Assembly: GCF_001294535.1 (NCBI RefSeq)
Contig: NZ_LGIC01000033.1
Span: 62,001-126,000 of the forward strand
Length of the DNA: 64,000 nucleotides
Source: Cypionkella psychrotolerans
GTDB lineage: Bacteria > Pseudomonadota > Alphaproteobacteria > Rhodobacterales > Rhodobacteraceae
Reading direction: 5' to 3'
A program made the position numbers and the translations under genes. Below are positions 26,868-36,161 of the stretch, piece after piece; the stretch's first letter is position 1, and every line of letters starts with the position of its first letter. The notes beneath the pieces are model-generated. The model was not told where the DNA came from. It worked only from the letters and a program-made list of their open reading frames with translations, and ran no database searches.

Positions 26868-28280
26868 ATGCTGAACCCTGCCGATCCTGCGTTTGTTGAA
26901 ATGCTGCGTGGGCTGCTGCCCGAGGGCGCTTTGCACGCAGCCGAGCCGCGCTATCTGGAAGAACCGCGCGGGCGCTGGCAGGGTTTGGCGGGGGTGGTGG
27001 CGCTGCCTCGGACGGTTTCTGAGGTGTCGGTGGTGGTGCGGGCTTGTGCGCAGGCGCGTGTCGGCATCGTGCCTTGGGGCGGCGGCACCGGGCTGGTCGG
27101 CGGGCAGTTGATGTCCGAGGGCCCCGTGCCCGTGGTGCTGTCGTTGGAGCGGATGGCAGCCTTGCGCGGCAGCTATGCTGAGGAAAATGTGCTGGTGGTC
27201 GAGGCTGGGATGATCCTCGCCGATGTGCAGCGCCATGCCGGCGATCTGGGCCGGGTATTTCCGCTGGCCTTGGCGTCGGAGGGGACGTGCCGGATTGGTG
27301 GGAATCTTTCCACCAACGCAGGGGGCTTGAACGTGCTGCGCTATGGCAATGCGCGGGATTTGTGTTTGGGCGTCGAGGCGGTTTTGCCGGATGGCAGCAT
27401 TTTCAATGGCTTGAAGCGGTTGCGCAAGGATAACACCGGCTATGATCTGCGGCATTTGCTGATCGGGGCCGAGGGCACTTTGGGCGTGATCACCGCCGCC
27501 AGTCTGCGGCTGTATCCGGTGCCGGGGGTGGTTGGCACGGCTTTGCTGGCGGTGGAAAGCCCGGCGGCTGCGTTGAAACTGCTGTCGCTGGCGCAAGAGC
27601 AGCTGTCGGGGATGGTCTCGGCATTTGAGTTGATCGGGCGGATGGGGTTGGAGTTTTTGGCCGAACGCATCCCCGAGGTGAAGCTGCCGCTCGGGATGCC
27701 GGAGTGGATGGTGCTGATCGAGATCGGTCTGCCTGCGGGGTTCGGTTTGGCCGAAGATCACTTGGGTGGGCTGTTTGAGGCGGGACTGGCGGACGGGTTG
27801 GTGTCAGACGGGGTGATTGCGGCCTCGGAAGCGCAGCGGGCGGGGCTGTGGCGGATCCGCGAGGCGATCCCGGAAGCCAACCGGATGATCGGGGCGGTCA
27901 GCAGCCATGATATTTCGGTGCCGCTGGGGTTGGTGGCGGAGTTTATCGCCAAAGCCGGGCCTCGGTTGGCGAAGCTGGGCGATTTCCGGGTGAATTGCTT
28001 TGGCCATTTGGGCGATGGCAACCTGCATTACAACGTGTTCCCGGCGTTTGGGCGCAGCCGGAAAGACTATGAACACCTGCGCGATGCGGTGAAAACCTGC
28101 GTGCATGATCTGGTCGATGAACTGGGTGGTTCGATGTCGGCCGAGCATGGTTTGGGGCGGTTGAAAGTGGAGGATCTGGAACGCTACGGCGATCCGGGCA
28201 AGCTGGCCGCAATGCGGGCGATCAAGGTGGCGCTGGACCCGTTGGGGATTATGAATCCGGGCGCGGTGCTGCGGGGATAA
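26868..28280 (+). CDS. FAD-linked oxidoreductase, GlcD / D-2-hydroxyacid dehydrogenase type
   Basis: A 470-residue flavoprotein of the FAD-binding type 4 (VAO) family. The PCMH FAD-binding part has VVWPRTVSEVSVVVRACAQA-like sequence, IVPWGGGTGLVGGQLMSEG, and the diphosphate region LASEGTCRIGGNLSTNAGGLNVLRYGNARDLCLGVEAVLPDGS followed by GYDLRHLLIGAEGTLGVIT. The C-terminal cap has the substrate/metal motif CFGHLGDGNLHYNVFP and SAEHGLGRLK. Relatives oxidise D-2-hydroxyglutarate, glycolate or D-lactate; this copy lacks the extra GlcE/GlcF genes next door, favouring a stand-alone D-2-hydroxyacid dehydrogenase. Specific substrate is inference. Confidence 0.9.
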   Translation: MLNPADPAFVEMLRGLLPEGALHAAEPRYLEEPRGRWQGLAGVVALPRTVSEVSVVVRACAQARVGIVPWGGGTGLVGGQLMSEGPVPVVLSLERMAALRGSYAEENVLVVEAGMILADVQRHAGDLGRVFPLALASEGTCRIGGNLSTNAGGLNVLRYGNARDLCLGVEAVLPDGSIFNGLKRLRKDNTGYDLRHLLIGAEGTLGVITAASLRLYPVPGVVGTALLAVESPAAALKLLSLAQEQLSGMVSAFELIGRMGLEFLAERIPEVKLPLGMPEWMVLIEIGLPAGFGLAEDHLGGLFEAGLADGLVSDGVIAASEAQRAGLWRIREAIPEANRMIGAVSSHDISVPLGLVAEFIAKAGPRLAKLGDFRVNCFGHLGDGNLHYNVFPAFGRSRKDYEHLRDAVKTCVHDLVDELGGSMSAEHGLGRLKVEDLERYGDPGKLAAMRAIKVALDPLGIMNPGAVLRG

Positions 28281-28381
28281 CCGGCGCGTCGGCGGAAATC
28301 GGTTCATCTGCGGGCAAATCGGGGAATGGATCGCGGGTTTTGCGGTTGGTCTGGTATCATCCCGAAACAGGAGGACCCATC

Positions 28382-28774
28382 ATGAGCTATATTCAAGGGT
28401 TTCTGATCGCAGTGCCGAAGGCCAAAAAGCAGGCCTATATCGACTCGGCGCGGGCGGCGGCACCGATCTTTAAGGAATACGGCGCGCTGCGCGTGGTCGA
28501 GACGTGTAGCGAGACGATTGCCGATGGCAAAGTCACCGACTTTAAACGCGCGGTTCTGGCGACGGCTGATGAGGCGGTGGTGTTTTCATGGATCGAGTGG
28601 CCGGATCAGCAGACGTATGAGACGGCCTCCGCGAAAATGCAGACCGATGCGCGTTGGAAAGACATGCCTGAGATGCCGTTTGACGGTCAGCGCATGGTCT
28701 GGGGCGGGTTTGAGCCGATCTTTGACACCCAGAGCGAGCAATCGGCTGGGGCAGGTTTTGCAAGTTCATCCTGA
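28382..28774 (+). CDS. DUF1428 family protein
   Basis: A 130-residue protein beginning MSYIQGFLIAVPKAKKQAYIDSARAAAPIFKEYGALRVVETC and containing VVFSWIEWPDQQTYETASAKMQTDARW and MPFDGQRMVWGGFEPIFD, the signature of DUF1428 (YbaA-like, ferredoxin-like dimeric fold related to ABM domains). Function is unknown. CAGGAGG lies about 8 bases before the ATG at 28382. An intrinsic terminator follows within 40 bases, so the gene is probably monocistronic or ends the preceding unit. Confidence 0.88.
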   Translation: MSYIQGFLIAVPKAKKQAYIDSARAAAPIFKEYGALRVVETCSETIADGKVTDFKRAVLATADEAVVFSWIEWPDQQTYETASAKMQTDARWKDMPEMPFDGQRMVWGGFEPIFDTQSEQSAGAGFASSS

Positions 28775-28784
28775 TTACAAGAAA

Positions 28785-28810
28785 CGCCCTGCCGGAAAAC
28801 CGACAGGGCG
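28785..28810 (+). terminator. Terminator after DUF1428 gene
   Basis: CGCCCTGCCGG and CCGACAGGGCG form an 11-base stem with one mismatch around AAAA, just after the DUF1428 stop. Confidence 0.7.
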
Positions 28811-28960
28811 CTGGGGTTGGGTGGGTCACGTGTTGCAAGCAGCGTCACCCTAAGGCTGGGTTGGCCTTAGTAAGTCTGGTGTAGGATGATTCGGTAAACA
28901 GGCCGTTAACGGTGATGCGGATTTGGCGTTTAGGCTGCTGAAATGCGCCTGAACTCTGAG

Positions 28961-28981
28961 GCCCCGGCTCAAGGCCGGGGC
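28961..28981. terminator. CCCCGGC-TCAAG-GCCGGGG hairpin
   Basis: GCCCCGGC and GCCGGGGC pair perfectly around TCAAG. The same core with identical loop forms the longer hairpin at 42081-42117. It lies 25 bases beyond the apt stop, between convergent genes. Confidence 0.6.
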
Positions 28982-29005
28982 GGCGTGGGATGTTTGGACG
29001 GCGGG

Positions 29006-29548
29006 TTAAAGCCCTTCAAAGGCGCAGAGGGCGTGGACTTCCATGCCCATGCTTTCCAGCTTTTTGCGCCCGCCCAAGTCTGGCAGATCAACGACGAAAG
29101 CGCAGCCGATCACCTGTGCGCCGAGACGTTCGATCAGTTTGATGCCCGCCTCGGCGGTGCCTCCGGTCGCCAGCAGATCATCGACCAGCAGGACTTTCTC
29201 GCCCGGCTGCATCGCGTCTTCATGCACCTCGACCACCGCCTCGCCATATTCCAGCGTATAGGCTTGGCTGATGGTCTGGCCCGGCAATTTGCCCTTTTTG
29301 CGGATCGGCACAAAGCCGGTCGAAAGCTGATGCGCGACAGCCCCACCCAGAATGAAACCGCGCGCCTCCAGCCCCACCACCTTATCAATTCGCATCCCGG
29401 CATAGGGGGCGAGCAGTTGGTCGACGCACATCCGAAAGCCGCGCGGATCGGCGAACAGGGTGGTGACATCACGGAAGAAGATGCCTTCATGCGGGAAATC
29501 AACGATGGTGCGGATGTAGTCTTTGACGGTTTTCTTGGCAGAGGACAT
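29006..29548 (-). CDS. apt: Adenine phosphoribosyltransferase
   Basis: APT salvages adenine with PRPP to AMP. The 180-residue product starts [35 protein letters not shown], and has the PRPP motif [18 protein letters not shown] (about 120-137) and [14 protein letters not shown], with [10 protein letters not shown] as the flexible loop and [15 protein letters not shown]. The start ATG at 29548 has AAAGG upstream; the same frame remains open to 29992 without homology. It is the last gene of a minus-strand run mtnP - SDR/DoxX - DUF2269 - apt, so it probably uses adenine released by the MtnP reaction. Confidence 0.96.
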   Translation of the reverse strand: MSSAKKTVKDYIRTIVDFPHEGIFFRDVTTLFADPRGFRMCVDQLLAPYAGMRIDKVVGLEARGFILGGAVAHQLSTGFVPIRKKGKLPGQTISQAYTLEYGEAVVEVHEDAMQPGEKVLLVDDLLATGGTAEAGIKLIERLGAQVIGCAFVVDLPDLGGRKKLESMGMEVHALCAFEGL

Positions 29549-29559
29549 CAGCGAGCCTT

Positions 29560-30030
29560 TCAGAAGTAGGGTCTGTTTACCATCAGCCAGAACACCGCGA
29601 CAAGGGCGGCGAAAGCGGGGACGCCAAGGGCGAGCCATATCCGGTAGAGTTTGCGGGCCTTTGCCGGGAGCGGGGTGCCTGCGGTGAGGGCTTCGGCGGC
29701 AAGGTCTCGTATGTGCAGTTGCAGGATGACGACGAGGGACCAGCACAGGAAGGCGAGGATGTAGAGGGCATAGGTTATCAGCAGCCACGGCTCGGTCAGC
29801 GAGTAGCCTGCGCGGTGGATCAGCCAGAGGCCGGTGAGGGGCTGAATGATGCCGGCGGGGGTCGTGAAGATCCAGTCGGCGATCACCACGCCAGAGGCTG
29901 TGGAATGGATGGTTTCGAGTTTTCCGGTGCGCATTGCCCAGACCATCTGAAACGCGGTGCCTATGCCGGTGCCGAACAGCACGGTCGAGCACAAGATGTG
30001 CAGCCAGCGGGCGATCAGATACGGGTCCAT
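29560..30030 (-). CDS. DUF2269 family membrane protein
   Basis: A 156-residue protein with four predicted transmembrane helices. It begins [37 protein letters not shown] and contains [27 protein letters not shown], the pattern of DUF2269 (predicted integral membrane proteins of unknown function, sometimes suspected of binding heme through the conserved histidines). GAGGA precedes the ATG, and the start shares a base with the stop of the upstream SDR/DoxX gene. apt starts 11 bases after its stop. The role in this nucleobase-salvage operon is unknown. Confidence 0.85.
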   Translation of the reverse strand: MDPYLIARWLHILCSTVLFGTGIGTAFQMVWAMRTGKLETIHSTASGVVIADWIFTTPAGIIQPLTGLWLIHRAGYSLTEPWLLITYALYILAFLCWSLVVILQLHIRDLAAEALTAGTPLPAKARKLYRIWLALGVPAFAALVAVFWLMVNRPYF

Positions 30031-31376
30031 CAGCGTTCCTCGGTCAGCGCTAGGTGGGTCAGCAGCAAGGCGAGGATGGGCAGGTTTTTTAGGAGGCCGC
30101 CAAACGGATCAAGCCAGAGGGCCGGGGCGATCAGGGTCAGGCCAAGCGTGTAGCCCAGCACCATCAGGATTTGCAGAATGGCGGTGGTTTTGGGCCGCCA
30201 GTTTTTCAGCAGGGCAATGCCGAGGGCGGCGTCAGCCAAGCCTCCGGCTTTGGCAAGGATCAGCGCGAGGGTGGGCGGCAGGGCGATCTGGTGCAGGTAA
30301 ATCTCGGGTGGGGTGAGCAGGCCGAGGGTGGCGGAGGTGAGCCAGAGCACGGCGAGTGTCAGGCGGATCAGCGGTTTCAGCAGATAAAGCCGGGCTTGCC
30401 ACAGGTCTTGCGTGCCAGCGGGGCGGGATTGCAGGAACTGGGTGAAGGCGCGCGCGCTGCGGTGGAATTGTTGCAGCGATGGCGCCGGGTTGGCCTGCGC
30501 GACTTGCGGGGGCAGGGCATCAGCGGGTCGGGTTTGCGGGATTTGCGCCACGGCGCAGAGGTGTTCCAGCAACGCTGCGGGGGCGGCCAGTACGCCTTGC
30601 TCCAGTTGCGCGACCGAGGTGGCCGAGATCGGGCCTATGCTGAGGGCATCCCCGATCTGTCCCAAGCGGCGGGCGAGCGGAAGCGGGATGTGGAGCAGGG
30701 GGTGGTGCGGCAGGCCGAGCCAGCTTTGGGTGGCGCGCAGGATGCCGGTTTGGCTGACAGTTTGCGGCCCGCCGATTTCCCATCTGCCGGGGGCGGGGTT
30801 TTGCAAGCATTCGAGGGCTATGGCGGCAAGATCGCTGGCGTGGATCGGGTTGAAGGGTTGCTCGCCTGTGCCGATCACCGGGGTGAAGAACGGCAAGGCG
30901 GCAAGCGCACGGATTAAGGATGAGCCGCCGTAGGAGGTGTCGGCGAGGACAAGGCCTGCGCGTAAGATGATGGCCTCGGTTGTGGTGGCGGCGGCTTCGC
31001 CTCTGCGGCGCCAGTGGGCGAAGGCGGTGTCGGCCTCTATCCCCACGGCCGAAATCAGCAGGGCTTGGGTGCCGGGGTGTCTTGCGGCATAGGCGGCGGC
31101 GGGGGCTTTGACGTGGACGGCCTCGAAGATGCCCGCGGTGCCGGTCAGCAGGCCAGCGGCGTTGATGATATGGGTGTTTTGGTCGAGATGCGGTTGCCAG
31201 AAGGCGGGGGCATGGGTGGCGCGGGCGGTTAAATCGGCCTGCAGGGTGGCAAAGCCCATACGGTGCAGGCGGGCGGGGGTGCGGGCTTGGGCGGTGACTT
31301 GGACGCCTTGCTCGCGCAGATAGAAGGCGATGTGGCGGCCGATGAACCCATCCGCCCCCAGCAACAGCACTTTCAT
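30030..31376 (-). CDS. NAD(P)-binding SDR-type protein fused to DoxX-like membrane domain
   Basis: A 448-residue two-part protein. Residues 1-300 are an atypical short-chain dehydrogenase / NmrA-like Rossmann domain ([24 protein letters not shown], then [10 protein letters not shown]-like and [19 protein letters not shown]). The last ~140 residues are four hydrophobic helices of DoxX-like type ([19 protein letters not shown] ... [18 protein letters not shown]). Such SDR-DoxX fusions occur in many proteobacteria without assigned substrate. Its start overlaps the mtnP stop (ATGA) and its stop overlaps the DUF2269 start, so it is fully coupled in the mtnP-apt operon. Confidence 0.87.
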   Translation of the reverse strand: MKVLLLGADGFIGRHIAFYLREQGVQVTAQARTPARLHRMGFATLQADLTARATHAPAFWQPHLDQNTHIINAAGLLTGTAGIFEAVHVKAPAAAYAARHPGTQALLISAVGIEADTAFAHWRRRGEAAATTTEAIILRAGLVLADTSYGGSSLIRALAALPFFTPVIGTGEQPFNPIHASDLAAIALECLQNPAPGRWEIGGPQTVSQTGILRATQSWLGLPHHPLLHIPLPLARRLGQIGDALSIGPISATSVAQLEQGVLAAPAALLEHLCAVAQIPQTRPADALPPQVAQANPAPSLQQFHRSARAFTQFLQSRPAGTQDLWQARLYLLKPLIRLTLAVLWLTSATLGLLTPPEIYLHQIALPPTLALILAKAGGLADAALGIALLKNWRPKTTAILQILMVLGYTLGLTLIAPALWLDPFGGLLKNLPILALLLTHLALTEER

Positions 31377-32239
31377 TTCAACACGCGCCCCGCCACGGCG
31401 TCGAGTTTGGCCAGCAATTCGGGGTCACGTTTGTCCGGCGCGGTCATCAGGGCATGGGTCAGCGCGTGGTCGCAGCCGTGCGGGCAGGTGGGATGATCGG
31501 GCAGCAGGGCAGGCAGGTTGGCGACCAGGTTGCGGGCGGCGCTGGCGTTGGCGGTGAGGGTTTGGATCACCGCCGCCACGTCGACCGCGCCGTGATCCTC
31601 GTGCCAGCAGTCGAAGTCGGTGATCATGGCCAGGGAAGCGTAGCAGAGTTCAGCTTCGCGGGCGAGTTTGGCCTCGGGCATGCCGGTCATGCCGATCACA
31701 TCGGCGCCCCAGCTGCGGTAGAGGCGGGATTCCGCGAGGGTGGAGAATTGCGGGCCCTCCATGGCAAGGTAGGTGGCGGTGGGGTGGGTTTTGATCCCGG
31801 CTTGTTGGGCCGCTTGCAGGCAGGCTTGGCCGAGGCGGGGGCAGGTGGGGTGGGCGAGGGAGACGTGGGCGACGCAGCCGGGGCCGAAGAAGCTTTTCTC
31901 GCGGGCAAAGGTGCGGTCGATATATTGGTCGACCAGCACGAAATCGCCGGGGTGGTAATCGGGGCGCAGGCTTCCCACCGCTGAAACAGCGAGAATATCG
32001 GTGCAGCCGAGGCGTTTCAGGGCGTCGATGTTGGCGCGGTAGGGGACGGAGGAGGGGGAGTGGACGTGGCCGCGACCGTGGCGGGGCAGGAAGGCCATCG
32101 GGGTGCCGTTCAAGCGGCCGATCAGGATCTCATCGGAGGGTTTGCCCCAGGGGGTGGGGACTTTGACCCAGGATCCGCCTTCGAGGCCGTCGATCTGATA
32201 GACGCCGGAGCCGCCGATTACGCCGATCATGGGGGGCAT
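31373..32239 (-). CDS. mtnP: S-methyl-5'-thioadenosine phosphorylase
   Basis: MtnP cleaves 5'-methylthioadenosine with phosphate to adenine and 5-methylthioribose-1-phosphate, clearing the by-product of polyamine or AHL synthesis. The 288-residue product has IGVIGGSGVYQIDGLEG, the phosphate-binding LPRHGRGHVHSPSSVPYRANIDALKRLG, and MEGPQFSTLAESRLYRSWGADVIGMTGMPEAKLAREAELCYASLAMITDFDCW, all characteristic of the MTAP subgroup of purine phosphorylases. A second in-frame ATG three codons in (32230) is an alternative start; Shine-Dalgarno signals are weak. It is first of the operon ending in apt and divergent from a DMSP-lyase-like gene. Confidence 0.95.
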   Translation of the reverse strand: MPPMIGVIGGSGVYQIDGLEGGSWVKVPTPWGKPSDEILIGRLNGTPMAFLPRHGRGHVHSPSSVPYRANIDALKRLGCTDILAVSAVGSLRPDYHPGDFVLVDQYIDRTFAREKSFFGPGCVAHVSLAHPTCPRLGQACLQAAQQAGIKTHPTATYLAMEGPQFSTLAESRLYRSWGADVIGMTGMPEAKLAREAELCYASLAMITDFDCWHEDHGAVDVAAVIQTLTANASAARNLVANLPALLPDHPTCPHGCDHALTHALMTAPDKRDPELLAKLDAVAGRVLK

Positions 32240-32313
32240 TTTGGGGTCCGTTCATTGGGGTTTGGAAGAGTTTAGGGTGGGAAGCGGGGAAGGGGAAGGG
32301 GGTGTTTGGGGAG

Positions 32314-32386
32314 GGTCCCGACTCGGGACCATTGTTTTTATGGGGGAATTTTAGGGGGGTGGGAGGTATGGTTAATCGGAGGTTAA
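32314..32386. repeat. Palindrome + GTTAA element, copy 3 (weaker)
   Basis: GGTCCCGACTCGGGACC is a perfect odd-centred palindrome at 32314-32330, the same type as at 11627. GTTAATCGG (32371) and GTTAAG (32382) follow. Unlike the others it lies between divergent genes, not after a stop, so membership is less certain. Confidence 0.45.
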
Positions 32387-32476
32387 GATTGGGGTGCAGG
32401 CAAGAGGTTGCACCGGGTTGCAAGCGGTACGGGCGCACCTCAATGTGGGGATACGGGGTTTCGGAGTAAGGGCTGG

Positions 32477-33052
32477 ATGGATCGGCTGCTGGAGTTGGTG
32501 AGACGGGCGTTTGCGCCAGTGCCGGAGGCGGCGGCATTTTTGGCGGATTGGCCCGCTGCGGGTGAACGACGCGAGAATGTGGCGGGAGCTTTGCCGGTTT
32601 GCGACTGGATGCCGGAGTTGCAGGCAGGGTTCAGCCCGGTCGATACGGCGGCGGTGGTGGCAGAGTTGCAGCAGGTGGCGGAGGATTTGGCGTGGCGGCA
32701 GACCTATGGCGCGGGCGATTTTGGTGCGGATTTTTTGCGCGGCTATGGTTGGAGCGAGTTTATCGGCTTGCGCGGTCCTGTGCCCAGTGCGCGGATCGCT
32801 TGCGGCGTGTTGCTGCTGGCACCGGGGATCAGCTATCCGTCGCACGCCCATGCGGCAGAGGAGGTTTATCTGCCGATTGCCGGGGTGGCGGAATGGCAAA
32901 AGGGCGCGGGGGATTATGCCGCCGTGCCTGTGGGGCAGGCGATACATCATCCAAGCTGGACGCCGCATGCGATGCGGACGGGGGATCAACCGCTGGCGGC
33001 GCTGTATTTGTGGCGCGGTGGGGATTTGGCTGCGAAATCGGTGATTTTGTAG
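32477..33052 (+). CDS. DddL/DddQ-type dimethylsulfoniopropionate lyase (cupin)
   Basis: Cupin DMSP lyases cleave dimethylsulfoniopropionate to dimethyl sulfide and acrylate. The 191-residue product has a helical N-terminal half and a C-terminal cupin with ISYPSHAHAAEEVYLPIAGVAEWQKG, supplying the metal ligands HxHxxxE and the Tyr of the DMSP lyase family, then IHHPSWTPHAMRT and LAALYLWRGGDL. This pattern is that of the Pfam DMSP_lyase family; whether it is nearer DddL or DddQ cannot be decided by eye. The ATG at 32477 with GGAG about ten bases before is preferred; the frame is open upstream to 32408. It is divergent from mtnP. Confidence 0.8.
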   Translation: MDRLLELVRRAFAPVPEAAAFLADWPAAGERRENVAGALPVCDWMPELQAGFSPVDTAAVVAELQQVAEDLAWRQTYGAGDFGADFLRGYGWSEFIGLRGPVPSARIACGVLLLAPGISYPSHAHAAEEVYLPIAGVAEWQKGAGDYAAVPVGQAIHHPSWTPHAMRTGDQPLAALYLWRGGDLAAKSVIL

Positions 33053-33077
33053 GCATAGCCGGGGAGCGCTCCGCGCG

Positions 33078-33102
33078 GGAGTATTTGCGAAAGAGCAATT
33101 TG
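33078..33102 (+). repeat. Dispersed GAGTATTT..AAAGAGCAA element, copy 3
   Basis: GGGAGTATTTGCGAAAGAGC followed by AATTT begins 26 bases after the DMSP-lyase-like gene, preceded by hairpin-forming GAGCGCTCCGCGCGGGAG. It matches copies at about 16808 and 39468. Confidence 0.65.
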
Positions 33103-33158
33103 GGGGGCGTGGTGGGGTGGATATTCACCCCGCGACAGGACGCGCCTTTGACTTGCTG

Positions 33159-34127
33159 TTAGCGCGCAATGTCGAGGAGGGAGGTTTTGGCCAGTTGCTT
33201 CAAACGCTCCAGCCTGTGTCGCTTGTTTTGATCTGTCAGGTTGCGCCCCTCCAAGCCTGACCATCCGTTCAAAGCCGAAAACTTTTGAAAGAACTCAAAC
33301 ACCACGGGCGGCGTTGCATGGTCGGCGTATCCGGCCAAAAAGGCAGCGGTGGCGGTTTGAAAGTTTTCAAACGCCGTGGCGTTCACCGGCCATTTTATCG
33401 CAAAATCGAACAGGAATGAGATGACGTCCCGCAGCGCGTCATCTTCTTTTTTGTTTTCAAAATCTATGCCATAGACCGCGCCTTTGCGGCCAAACAGCAC
33501 ATTGCCGAGATGAAAGTCTTTGTGCGTCACGCAGCGGGTGGATGGCAATGCTTGGGCCTCGGATGCGCATTGTTCAAGCTGGTGAAACTCCACCATGAAG
33601 GCGTCGTAGTCAGGAATAACGATCAGCTTTTCGTCGTGCCGCTGGAGTTTTTTCAACAGCCAGTTCATGTGCGGTTTAGTGTCGAATGCGGCAGGTTTGA
33701 TCGTTGCTTGTTGGAAACCGGAAATCCAGCGGCCTGCGTTTTGCAGATGGGTGCTGGCATCGGCGATATTGGAAAACTGCGGCAGGAGCTGTTGCAGCGA
33801 TTCAGCCTTCACATGCTCCATGATGAGGGCGCAATCTTTTTCCACAAAGGCCAGTGCTTGCGGTGTGGTTAAAAGCGGGTGTTTTAAAGCGGCATTGGTC
33901 GATTTCAGCCGTTGATATTGGTTTAAGATTTTTGCACGACCTGCCGCGTCTGGTGTGCTGAGTTTGCAGACGAATGTGGAGTTCTTGCCGCGTATTTTGC
34001 AGCGAAATACCCATGTGTCATACAGTTTTGTGGGGTCTTTGAGCGAGGCCAGCGCGAATTCTTCTTCTGGTAAAAACACGCGCAAGGCACGTCGTGCAGC
34101 TTTTACGCTATAGTCTGCATCGAGCAT
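33159..34127 (-). CDS. Aminoglycoside-phosphotransferase-like kinase
   Basis: A 322-residue protein of the APH/choline kinase-like superfamily. It shows an N-lobe (STFVCKLSTPDAAGRAKILNQYQRL), the hinge ALIMEHVKAESL, the catalytic loop CVTHKDFHLGNVLFG (in which HxDxxxxN is visible as HKDFHLGN) and the metal-binding GIDFENKKEDD. These residues suggest activity on a small molecule such as a sugar, choline or aminoglycoside, but the substrate is unknown. Its codons are clearly more AT-rich than its neighbours, and it stands alone between plus-strand genes, both signs of recent acquisition. ATG 34127 is chosen over an in-frame TTG at 34136. Confidence 0.75.
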   Translation of the reverse strand: MLDADYSVKAARRALRVFLPEEEFALASLKDPTKLYDTWVFRCKIRGKNSTFVCKLSTPDAAGRAKILNQYQRLKSTNAALKHPLLTTPQALAFVEKDCALIMEHVKAESLQQLLPQFSNIADASTHLQNAGRWISGFQQATIKPAAFDTKPHMNWLLKKLQRHDEKLIVIPDYDAFMVEFHQLEQCASEAQALPSTRCVTHKDFHLGNVLFGRKGAVYGIDFENKKEDDALRDVISFLFDFAIKWPVNATAFENFQTATAAFLAGYADHATPPVVFEFFQKFSALNGWSGLEGRNLTDQNKRHRLERLKQLAKTSLLDIAR

Positions 34128-34362
34128 AATTCCCAAATTCCAACGGGTGATAGAGTGGTTTGTGGAGTATCTATCTGAAACTTGGGCGAATTGTGTTGGT
34201 CAGGCAAGCGGTATTCGGGGTGCGGACTGGTCTGGGGTTGCTTCGAAGGGGGGCGCTGAAGCGCGCGCTACGTTCGGCCTAAGTGGTGGGGTGAACCCCG
34301 CCCTACTTGCGGCATCTGGCCTTGGCGGGTAAACGGGGCCAATTCATTTGCGGAGAGACCCC

Positions 34363-34650
34363 ATGTCCATCGACATCGACACCGCGCGCAAGGTGGCTAA
34401 GCTGGCGCGTATCCGGGTGGAGGAAGCGGCTTTGCCGAAGCTCGCCGAGCAGTTGTCTGGCATCCTTGGGTTCATGGAGCAGCTGAATGAGGTTGATGTG
34501 ACGGGCATCGAGCCGATGGTTTCGGTGACGCCGATGCGGCTGGCGCGCCGGGCGGATGTGGTGACGGATGGCAACCAGCAACGGGCGATTCTGGCCAATG
34601 CGCCGGATGCGCGGGAAGGGTTTTTTGCAGTGCCGAAGGTGGTGGAATGA
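34363..34650 (+). CDS. gatC: Aspartyl/glutamyl-tRNA amidotransferase subunit C
   Basis: GatC stabilises the GatCAB complex that converts Glu-tRNA-Gln and Asp-tRNA-Asn to their amide forms. The 95-residue product, [46 protein letters not shown], with [19 protein letters not shown] and the C-terminal [11 protein letters not shown], is a standard GatC. The ATG at 34363 has GGAGAG before it; the frame extends 15 bases further up. It overlaps gatA by four bases (ATGA). gatB is not in this window. Confidence 0.96.
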   Translation: MSIDIDTARKVAKLARIRVEEAALPKLAEQLSGILGFMEQLNEVDVTGIEPMVSVTPMRLARRADVVTDGNQQRAILANAPDAREGFFAVPKVVE

Positions 34651-36125
34651 ACGCGAATACTTGGACCATTGCGGCGGCGCGGGATGCGCTGCGCAAGGGG
34701 GAGATTTCGGCGGTTGATCTGACGATGTCTTGTTTGACGGCGATCGACGCGGGCGATGCGCTGAACGCGTTTGTGCATAAGACGCCGGAGATGGCGTTGG
34801 CGCAGGCGCGGGCGGCAGATCTGCGGATTGCTGCGGGGAATGCACCGGATATGTGCGGGATTCCGTTGGGGATCAAGGATGTGTTCTGTACCAAGGGGGT
34901 GCCTTCGCAAGCCGCGTCGCACATCCTGAAGGGGTTTGTGCCGGAATATGAGTCGACGGTGACTTCGAAGCTGTTTGGCGCGGGGGCGGTGATGCTCGGC
35001 AAGCTGAACATGGATGAGTTTGCGATGGGGTCCTCGACGGAAAGCAGTTGCTATGGGCCTGCGGTCAATCCGTGGAAGGTCGACGAGGTGTTGCGCACTC
35101 CGGGTGGGTCTTCGGGCGGCTCGGCGGCAGCGGTGGCGGCGGATTTGTGTTTGGGCGCGACCGGGACGGATACCGGGGGCTCGATCCGGCAGCCTGCGGC
35201 GTTTACCGGCACGACGGGGATCAAGCCGACTTATGGCCGGGTCAGCCGCTGGGGGATTGTGGCTTATGCCTCAAGCTTGGATCAGGCCGGGCCGATGACG
35301 AAATCGGTGCGCGATGCGGCGATTTTCCTGCAGGCGATGGCGGGGCATGATCCGAAGGATTCCACCAGCGCGAATATGGCGGTGCCGGATTTTGAAGCGG
35401 CACTGACCGGGGATATTCGCGGCAAGAAGATCGGTATCCCGCGCGAGTACCGGATTGAGGGCATCCCGGCAGAGATTGATGCGCTCTGGGCGCAAGGCCG
35501 CGAAATGCTGCGCGAGGCGGGGGCGGAGATTGTCGATATCTCGCTGCCGCATGCGAAGTATGCTTTGCCTGCGTATTATGTGATTGCGCCTGCGGAGGCG
35601 TCGTCGAACCTCGCGCGCTATGATGGGGTGCGCTATGGCCACCGGGCGGCTTTGGCTGCGGGTGATGGCATCACCGAGATGTATGAGAAAACGCGGGCGG
35701 AAGGCTTTGGCCCAGAGACGCAGCGCCGGATCATGGTGGGGACCTATGTGCTGTCGGCGGGGTTCTATGACGCCTATTACAACCGCGCGCGTAAAGTCCG
35801 CGCACTGATCAAGCGCGACTTTGAGCAGGCATTTGCGGCAGGGGTTGAGGCGATCTTGGCGCCAGCGACGCCGACCTCGGCCTTTGGCTTGGGCGAGATG
35901 GATCAGGCGACCCCGGTCGAAGTGTATCTCAACGACGTGTTCACCGTGACGGCGAACCTCGCCGGATTGCCGGGGGTGGCGGTGCCGATGGGCCTCGACA
36001 GCAAAGGCCTGCCGATGGGGCTGCAACTGCTAGGGCGACCTTGGGATGAGGCGGGTCTGCTCAATCACGCTTATGTTTTGGAGCGGGCTGCGGGCTTTGT
36101 GGCCAAGCCAGATAAATGGTGGTAA
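34647..36125 (+). CDS. gatA: Aspartyl/glutamyl-tRNA amidotransferase subunit A
   Basis: GatA is the amidase-signature subunit that releases ammonia from glutamine for tRNA amidation. The 492-residue product carries the catalytic Lys of [14 protein letters not shown] (about 77), the Gly/Ser-rich [19 protein letters not shown] with the cis-Ser (about 154) and [28 protein letters not shown] with the nucleophile Ser (about 178). It ends in the typical [30 protein letters not shown]. Length and motifs are normal. It is coupled to gatC and followed by a lipoprotein gene 36 bases downstream. Confidence 0.98.
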   Translation: MNANTWTIAAARDALRKGEISAVDLTMSCLTAIDAGDALNAFVHKTPEMALAQARAADLRIAAGNAPDMCGIPLGIKDVFCTKGVPSQAASHILKGFVPEYESTVTSKLFGAGAVMLGKLNMDEFAMGSSTESSCYGPAVNPWKVDEVLRTPGGSSGGSAAAVAADLCLGATGTDTGGSIRQPAAFTGTTGIKPTYGRVSRWGIVAYASSLDQAGPMTKSVRDAAIFLQAMAGHDPKDSTSANMAVPDFEAALTGDIRGKKIGIPREYRIEGIPAEIDALWAQGREMLREAGAEIVDISLPHAKYALPAYYVIAPAEASSNLARYDGVRYGHRAALAAGDGITEMYEKTRAEGFGPETQRRIMVGTYVLSAGFYDAYYNRARKVRALIKRDFEQAFAAGVEAILAPATPTSAFGLGEMDQATPVEVYLNDVFTVTANLAGLPGVAVPMGLDSKGLPMGLQLLGRPWDEAGLLNHAYVLERAAGFVAKPDKWW

Positions 36126-36161
36126 GCGCCAATATCAGAATAAACCGCCGAGGCAGAGACG

